Of a DNA stretch of 34,792 nucleotides, positions 10,087 through 16,300 are shown piece by piece (position 1 is the first letter of the stretch; each line of letters begins with the position of its first letter). The stretch comes from Halobacteriales archaeon QS_5_68_33 (GTDB lineage Archaea; Halobacteriota; Halobacteria; Halobacteriales; Haloarculaceae). Below the pieces are notes generated by a model. That model searched no databases, had not been told where the DNA came from, and worked only from the letters and a program-made list of their open reading frames with translations. Where the stretch lies: contig PXRS01000043.1 of NCBI GenBank assembly GCA_003023785.1, positions 40,248-75,039 on the forward strand, given 5' to 3'. The translations under genes and the position numbers were made by a program.

Positions 10087-11241
10087 TCAGTCCAGCAACT
10101 GGTCGGCGATGGTGTTGCGGAGCACCTCGCTGGTGCCCTCGTAGATCTCCGATAGTTTGGCGTCGCGGTAGTAGCGCTCGACGGCGAAATCCGTCGTGTA
10201 GCCGTAGCCGCCGTGGATCTGGACGGCCTCGTTGCACACTTCCCTCGCGGTCTCGGAGGCGAACAGTTTCGCCTGGGCGGCCTCCTTGACGTAGCGCTCG
10301 CCGCGGGTCTTCCGGTCGGCGGCGGCGTGCATCAGGTAGCGCGCGGCCCGGATCTTCGTATCCATGTCCGCGAGTTTGTGCTGGATGGCCTGAAACTCGC
10401 TGATGGGCTGGTCGAACTGCTCGCGCTCCCGGGCGTAGGCCAGGGCGTCGTCGAGGGCGGCCTGCGCGAGGCCGATAGAGCGCGCGGCGATAGTGATCCG
10501 GCCGCCGTTGAGCGTCTTCAGCGCCTGGACGAACCCCTCGCCCTCCGCGCCGAGGCGGCGGTCCGCGGGGACCTCCATCGAGTCGAAGCGCAACTCGGCG
10601 GTGGGACAGCCCTTGTCGCCGAGTTTGTGTTCGGTCCCCTCGACGTGGAAGCCGTCGTCCTCGTCGGGCCGGACGACGAACGAGGAGATGCCCTTCCCCC
10701 CCGCGTCGGGGTCGGTCTTGGCGAAGACGACCACCGTGTCCGCCACGGAGCCGTTCGAGATCCAGAGTTTGCCGCCGTCGATCACGTACGAGTCGGGGTC
10801 GTTGCCGCCGACGGGTTCGGCAGTTGTCTCCATCGCGGGCACGTCGCTGCCGGCGCCGGGCTCCGAGAGGGCGAACGCGCCGATCTCGCGCCCCTCGGCC
10901 ATCGGGACCAGATACTCCTCGCGCTGGCGCTCGTCGCCGAACTCGTAGACCATGTTACAGGCGAGCGAGACGTGCGCGGCGACGATGGTGCCCAGCCCGC
11001 CGCTGCCCCGCGATATCTCGACCAGGGCCTCGGGGTAGGCGTGGTAGTCGAGGCCGGCGCCGCCGTACTCCTCGGGGATGGGCATGCCCATCAGTCCGAG
11101 GTCGGCCATCTCGTCGACGAGGTCCCGCGGGAACTCGTCAGTCTCGTCGATCTCGGCCGCGCGGGGGACCACCTCCGCGTCGACGAACGCCGCGACCGTG
11201 TCGCGGATCTGGCGTTGTTCCTGCGTGAGCGCGAAGTCCAT
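10087..11241 (-). CDS. Acyl-CoA dehydrogenase
   Basis: This is a FAD-dependent acyl-CoA dehydrogenase (384 residues) that oxidises an acyl-CoA to the 2-enoyl-CoA in beta-oxidation or branched-chain amino-acid breakdown, passing electrons to an electron-transfer flavoprotein. Family signatures are GAFALSEPGAGSD, the FAD-binding SNGS segment, GRITIAARSIGLAQAALD, QIHGGYGYTTDFAVERYYRDA and the catalytic base Glu 368 in IYEGTSEV. The start ATG at 11239-11241 gives the usual MDFALTQEQRQIRDTV N-terminus. Chain-length preference cannot be read from the sequence. Its stop is six bases from repeat copy A, and copy B lies 46 bases upstream of its start, so the gene is bracketed by the palindromes. Confidence 0.95.
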   Translation of the reverse strand: MDFALTQEQRQIRDTVAAFVDAEVVPRAAEIDETDEFPRDLVDEMADLGLMGMPIPEEYGGAGLDYHAYPEALVEISRGSGGLGTIVAAHVSLACNMVYEFGDERQREEYLVPMAEGREIGAFALSEPGAGSDVPAMETTAEPVGGNDPDSYVIDGGKLWISNGSVADTVVVFAKTDPDAGGKGISSFVVRPDEDDGFHVEGTEHKLGDKGCPTAELRFDSMEVPADRRLGAEGEGFVQALKTLNGGRITIAARSIGLAQAALDDALAYAREREQFDQPISEFQAIQHKLADMDTKIRAARYLMHAAADRKTRGERYVKEAAQAKLFASETAREVCNEAVQIHGGYGYTTDFAVERYYRDAKLSEIYEGTSEVLRNTIADQLLD

Positions 11242-11287
11242 GACCCACTTCCGGCGCGGTCGCCCTTGACTGTTCGGCAAGGATTGA

Positions 11288-11365
11288 TACGGTCGGTTGT
11301 ACCGATTGACCGGTATTTCGCTGACCGGTTCGACGAAGCCCGGAAACGGTTCGCAACCGACCGCA
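11288..11365 (+). repeat. 78-bp palindromic repeat, copy B
   Basis: The left arm TACGGTCGGTTGTA is at 11288-11301 and the right arm CGCAACCGACCGCA at 11352-11365, with two mismatches to the perfect complement. The inner arms match copy A closely and the length is identical. It is flanked by TGA on both sides (11285-11287 and 11366-11368). It sits between divergent genes, which does not suit a terminator role. Confidence 0.88.
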
Positions 11366-11447
11366 TGAAAGCGTTCGAGCGTCACATTTACATATACACC
11401 ACGCCAGTATGCGGTGCAGAATGAGACAGCCAATATGCAAGGACGGG

Positions 11448-11456
11448 TTTTATTTG
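11448..11456 (+). promoter_or_regulatory. TATA-like box before the DUF7504-like gene
   Basis: TTTTATTTG stands about 35 bases before the ATG at 11489, which would leave a leader of about ten bases. A second AT-rich block (ATTTACATATA, about 11386-11396) could serve a start further upstream, such as GTG 11414. Confidence 0.4.
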
Positions 11457-11488
11457 AACGATGCGTCTACGGGGAGATAGGATGGAAA

Positions 11489-12106
11489 ATGCGGTCGGTA
11501 CATCAGGAGATCCCCGACACGTTCGAACCCGGCAGTAGCCTTCTCGTCCTCTCGTCTTCCTTCGCTACGGAGGGTGCTGAAGTCTGTACTGAACTGCTGT
11601 CTCACGGGGATGGCGACGACAGACACGTCCTCTGTGTCACGTTCACGTGTTCGCCCGACGACCACTTCGTGAAGTGGCGCCGCCACGGCGCTGTCCCCGG
11701 ACGCGCGGCGTTCGTGAACGTCGACGCGAACGGCGCGCGCTCCGCATTCACCGACGATCGAGACGTCAGCGCGACCGATGTCGACGCGACGGTCGACCAC
11801 GTCGGGTCGCCGGAGAACCTGACCAGACTCGGCGTTCGGACCACCAACAGACTCGAAGAACTCGAAAATAATATCGAGGACCGCCGGATTGTCGTCTGTT
11901 TCGACTCGGTGACCGAACTTCTCCAGTACGTCGATGTCGACCAGGCGTTCAGGTTCTTCCACGTCGTGACCGACCAACTCGCCGAGTCCGGCGCGCTCGC
12001 ACACTTCCACATGGACCCGCAGGCTCACGACGACGAGACCGTCGAGACGATTACGGCCCTGTTCGACGGCGTCCTCTCCATCGAAGACGACACCGTCGCG
12101 GAGTGA
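11489..12106 (+). CDS. RecA-like protein of the haloarchaeal DUF7504 type (tentative)
   Basis: The product is about 205 residues with an alpha/beta pattern resembling RecA/KaiC-superfamily relatives. An N-terminal strand in EPGSSLLVLSSSF stands where a P-loop strand would be, but no GxxxxGK[ST] is present, so ATPase activity is doubtful. Later strands are VLCVTFTCSPDD and RRIVVCFDSVTELLQYVDVDQAFRFFHVV, the latter like a Walker B strand with Asp. I assign it tentatively to DUF7504, a haloarchaeal family often linked to signalling. The ATG at 11489 was chosen from promoter spacing; in-frame GTG 11414 and ATG 11435 are alternatives. Its codons look slightly richer in AT than its neighbours. It is bracketed by repeat copy B and half-copy C. 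Confidence 0.65.
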   Translation: MRSVHQEIPDTFEPGSSLLVLSSSFATEGAEVCTELLSHGDGDDRHVLCVTFTCSPDDHFVKWRRHGAVPGRAAFVNVDANGARSAFTDDRDVSATDVDATVDHVGSPENLTRLGVRTTNRLEELENNIEDRRIVVCFDSVTELLQYVDVDQAFRFFHVVTDQLAESGALAHFHMDPQAHDDETVETITALFDGVLSIEDDTVAE

Positions 12107-12108
12107 CT

Positions 12109-12149
12109 CCGGTTCGACGAAATCCGGAACTGATCGACAACCGACCGTA
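12109..12149 (+). repeat. Palindromic repeat, half-copy C (right half only)
   Basis: About 41 bases match the right half of copies A and H, ending ACAACCGACCGTA. The left half is missing, and the copy begins two bases after the stop of the upstream gene. The following TCA (12150-12152) is the complement of the stop codon of the PRPP synthetase gene. Confidence 0.8.
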
Positions 12150-13001
12150 TCAGAGGTGTTCGGCGACCGCGGGGGCGGCGCTGACGCTGCTGACGGGGCG
12201 TTCGACGGTGTCGGTGCCGTGGACGGCGGCGACGCCGGCGCGGGCGAGTCGCGTCCGGGCGCTGGCGGCCAGCAGGGGGTGGACGCAGGTGACGAACACG
12301 CGGTCGCCGCCGCGGTCGTGGAGGCAGGCGATAGACTCGCTCATCGTCGACCCGGTGGCGACGATGTCGTCGACGAGGACGACGTCCCGTCCCTCGACGG
12401 CGGCGTCGCCGGGTTCGACCGCCACCTTGCCGGTGTCGTAGTCGCGGTCTTTCGCGAAGTGGTCGGTCGCCCCCCGGCCGTAGGCCTCCCGCACCGCGGC
12501 GGCGAGGTCGATGGCCCCCTCGTCGGGCGAGAGGAAGAGCGGGTCGGCCAGGTCGGCGGGCAGCGGTTCCGCGAGGCGGCCGGCGGCGTCGACGGCGACG
12601 GCGGGGACGTCGAAGAAGTCACAGACCGACCGCTCGTGGGGGTTGACCGTCAGCACCCTGTCGGTGCCAGTCGAGACGGCGCGGGCGACCGCACGGGCCG
12701 AGACGGGTTCGCCCGCGCCGAAGGTCTCGTCCTGGCGAGCGTAGCCCATATAGGGGAGAACCGTCGTCACCTCGCCGGCGCCGGCCTCGCGGGCGGCGTC
12801 CTGCAGCTGGAGGCACTCGACGTGGGCGTCGGCCGAGACGGTCGAGGCGACGACGACGGCCTCGTGGGCGTCGAAGTCGGGGACGCTCGCTTTCAGTTCG
12901 CCGTCGGGGAAGCGCTCGAACTCGACGGCCGCCAGGTCCCGCCCCGTCGTGTCGGCCAGCGCGGCCGCGAACGACTGCGAGGCCGAACCGCTCACGATCA
13001 T
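12150..13001 (-). CDS. prs: Ribose-phosphate diphosphokinase (PRPP synthetase)
   Basis: This enzyme makes 5-phosphoribosyl-1-pyrophosphate from ribose 5-phosphate and ATP, feeding purine, pyrimidine, histidine and tryptophan synthesis. It has 283 residues, short like other archaeal class enzymes. Visible motifs are FPDGELKASV, PYMGYARQDETF (ATP site), VNPHERSV, a flexible-loop KDRDYDTGK (184-192) and the PRPP-binding loop DDIVATGST (211-219). The ATG at 12999-13001 (MIVSGSASQSF) matches the family N-terminus better than the upstream in-frame starts. It follows mcm and a small unknown gene on the same strand (58-bp gap) and may share their transcript. Its TGA stop abuts half-repeat C. Confidence 0.95.
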   Translation of the reverse strand: MIVSGSASQSFAAALADTTGRDLAAVEFERFPDGELKASVPDFDAHEAVVVASTVSADAHVECLQLQDAAREAGAGEVTTVLPYMGYARQDETFGAGEPVSARAVARAVSTGTDRVLTVNPHERSVCDFFDVPAVAVDAAGRLAEPLPADLADPLFLSPDEGAIDLAAAVREAYGRGATDHFAKDRDYDTGKVAVEPGDAAVEGRDVVLVDDIVATGSTMSESIACLHDRGGDRVFVTCVHPLLAASARTRLARAGVAAVHGTDTVERPVSSVSAAPAVAEHL

Positions 13002-13059
13002 GTGCAGGGGGTCGCCCCCGCGGTTCAACACCGTTTCGGTTGCGGGACCTGCGACCGGG

Positions 13060-13329
13060 TCACTCGACCGGTTCGACGTCGAACCGCCCCGGCGCGTCGA
13101 CCAGTTCGCGGACTCGCTCGCGGGCGACCCCGGGGGAGGGCGCCAGCACTACCACCCCGTCGGCGTCGCCGCTCCTGGCCCGGTAGGCCGAGAGGTCGCC
13201 CTCGAACTCCGTGGCGTACGTCCGGAGGACGCCCCGGACCTCCCGTTCCAGGGTCGCCAGGTCCGTCTCGCCGGCCTCGAAGTCGGCCAGGGCGTCTTCG
13301 ACGTTTCTGAGTGCCGAGATGCGGTCCAT
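13060..13329 (-). CDS. Small uncharacterised protein downstream of mcm
   Basis: The product has 89 residues and I do not recognise it. The first half is predicted helical and acidic (ISALRNVEDALADFEAGETDLATLEREVRGVLRTYA with heptad-like spacing). The second half contains a short strand (GVVVLAPSPGVARERV). There are no cysteines, membrane segments or catalytic motifs. The ATG is at 13327-13329, 16 bases after the mcm stop, and the reading frame uses typical GC-rich codons, so it is probably cotranscribed with mcm. Its position between mcm and prs suggests a conserved haloarchaeal hypothetical; a replication role is only guilt by association. Confidence 0.75.
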   Translation of the reverse strand: MDRISALRNVEDALADFEAGETDLATLEREVRGVLRTYATEFEGDLSAYRARSGDADGVVVLAPSPGVARERVRELVDAPGRFDVEPVE

Positions 13330-13345
13330 GTGGGGCTCTCCCGGG

Positions 13346-16300
13346 TCAGGTCGTCCGCAGGTGGTCGGTCCTGGGTTCGTACACCTCGCCCTTCTGTTTG
13401 AGTTTCTCGATCTCGTGTTCGGCCTTGTTCGTCTCCATGCCGATCTCCTCGGCGCGCTCGACCACCACGTCGACCGGCGCGCCCTCGTCGTACTCGTCCT
13501 CCAGGTCGTCGATGAGGTGTTTCAGGTTCTTGATGCGGTCGCGCTGACTCTTGGAGGTGCCCGCCTCGACGACGTCGGCGTCGAACTCCCCGGTCTCGGG
13601 GTCGACGCCGATGTTCTCCATCTGGTTGCGCACGATGTCGATGACCCGGTGGGCGTCCTCCTCGGTCACCCGGTCCGAGAGGCGCACCCGGGCGCTGGCC
13701 TCGGCCAGTCGCACCAGGGCTTCCAGTTTGCGGGCGGTCACCGGGACCGGCGCGTCCTCGTCCTGGCCTTCCATGCGCAGGTCGACGTAGAACTCCTGGA
13801 TCGCATCGCGCGCCTCCTCGGTCATCGTCGGGAAGCAGTTGCGCTTGGCGTAGGCGACGTACTTGCGGAGCAGGTCGGCCTCGACCGTCGGCGCGACGTT
13901 GTCGGTGACGTTCTCGACCTCCTCGTCGCTGTAGTTCGAGGCGTTCACCTCCGTCCGGTGGGTGTGTAGCTCCCCCGCGTAGTTCGTCGTCAGGATGTGT
14001 TCGGCCAGTTCCCGGTCCTTGTCTTCGTCGGGCTGGTCGGTGACCGTGAAGATCAGGTCGAACCGCGAGATCAGCGCGGGTTCGAGGTCGATCTGCTCGC
14101 TGATGGGTTCGTACTGGTCGAACCGACCGTACTTGGGGTTCGCGGCACCGAGCAGCGAACACCGAGATTTGAGTGTCGCGTTGATTCCAGCTTTGTTGAT
14201 GCTGATCGAGTTGTGGAGGACGACACCCTGGCTCACGAAGGTGTTCGTCGGTTCGACGGTCACGTCGTACACCCAGTCACAGGCGTACGTCGCCCGTCGC
14301 TCGAATTCGGCAAGGGCGTTCGCGACGACGGTCCGTGCCCGCTCGGCGAGAGCAGCGCGTCGCGCCTCGTCGTAGCCGCCCTGTTCCGCGTAGTGGACCG
14401 CACTGGTCGTCTCGTCGTCGAGTCGCTCGGCGAGTTGGCGGCCCGACCAGCCCGCGGCCGTCCGAACCTCGCGAAGGTCCGCCGCGGCGTCGAGAGCAGA
14501 CCGAATCTCGTCGGCCCGCTCGTGCAACTCGGCGAGTTCGCGTTTCACCGTCTCTATCTGGACGCCGTAGTTCTCGTCGAGGTTCGGGCGGAACTGCCCG
14601 GTCAGTCGGAGGCCGAGGAGACGCCGCAGGTCGCGGAGTTCCGCGGCCGCGCTCGGCGGGAGCACGTCGTGGTGTCGCGGCGTCTCGACGCTGCGTTCGG
14701 CGAACGCCTGCGCTTTCTCGTGACGGTCGTCGGCGGGCTCGACCGCCTGCTCGACGAATCGCTCGGTCGAGTCGCCCATCACGTAGGTCTTCCAGGAGTC
14801 CTCGGTCGAGTTGTACTGGACGCGCGAGGCGACGCCGATCTTCGCCATGGCATCGGCGTAGTCCTCGGCGAGCCCTCGTGAGGCCGTCGAGATACACATC
14901 GCCTCGCTCTCGACGCCGCCATCGCCCGCGAAGGCGCCGACGAGGAACCGCCGGATCACCTCTTCGGAGGCCCCGAGAACTGCCAACGGCATCCGCTTGT
15001 CACGCGCGGTGTGCATCACTTCGGGGAAGTTCGACTCGAACCAGCGGTGGAGTTTCGTCGAAACCCAGCACTTCGTCACCGTCCCCGCGCCGTTCGTGTG
15101 GTCGCTACTCGACATCCCAAAGACGTCGGTCATCAACCGGTCCATCCGGTCGAGCAACCGCTCGTCCTGGTTCGAGAAGCCGATGTGATGTGTCGACCCA
15201 ACGTAGGAGTGGCCCTCGGCGGTGAGGAACCCGAGGATTTCCCCCAGTTTCGGTGTCAACTCCTCGGGCAGGTCGACGTCTTTCTCCGTGCCGACGTGGG
15301 CTTCCTCGTCGAGCGCGACGGGTTCGGCGGAGTTCGGGAGTTTCCGGGGCGCGGGGACGAAGGCGCCTTCCTCGACGTCGCGCGCCTCGACTGTCCCGAT
15401 CGCGCCGTCGTCCTCGACGAACATCGGATGTTCGGGCGTGACGAGCACGTCCCGGCCATTCGAAAACGTCACGCGCACGAACTCGTCGGGCGCCTCGTGG
15501 CGACTCACCCTGTCGACGCCGGTTTTCGTCGTCTCGTTCGTCTCCAGATCGACAGTGTGGACCCCCACGTCGTCGACCGGCAGTATCTCGCAGTCGACGC
15601 CGTCCGTGACCCTGTCCGGGTTGTCGGCCATGCGGTCGTCGATGAAGTCACCTATCTCGACGCGGCGACCATCGGAGAGCAGTATCTCCGAGTCCGGGTG
15701 GTACGACTGCTGCTCTAGCGCCTGGTGCATCGCGCTCCGGTCCTCGGAGTTGTGAACGACCATCCCGTTCGCGACGAAATTGTGCGTCCCCTCGACGGTC
15801 AGGTCGTACACCTTCGGCCGGGACCTCGCCTCGATGTCGTCGAGCAGTGTTCGAACCGTCGACCGCACCTCGTCGACGCGGTCTCGAGCTATCGCACGAA
15901 CCTCGGAGAACTGGTCGGTCTCGACGACGCCGCGCGACCACCGCGAGAGCGTCGACTGGTCGACGCCGACCTCGTTCGCCACTGTCGTGAGCGAGATTCC
16001 GTGGTCGGCGAGCGTCGAACGGAGCGACTGCCACCCCTCGAACTTCGGGTCCGACGCGAGCAGGCCCCGGGCCTCCGCCACGGCTTCGTCCGCCCGACAG
16101 TCGAGGACGGTCGCGAGTTCCTCGCGTCGGACACGAGCCGTGTCAGTCCGGGAATCCGGCGAGACGCCGTCGACGGTCTCGACTCTGCGCCACTTGACGT
16201 CCCCGTACACGAGGTCACGGAGTGCCGTGAGGTCCGTCTCCGCGACCGACGTGACGACGTCGCGGAGTTCGAATCGGACCGTCTCTTTCAGCTTTTCGTC

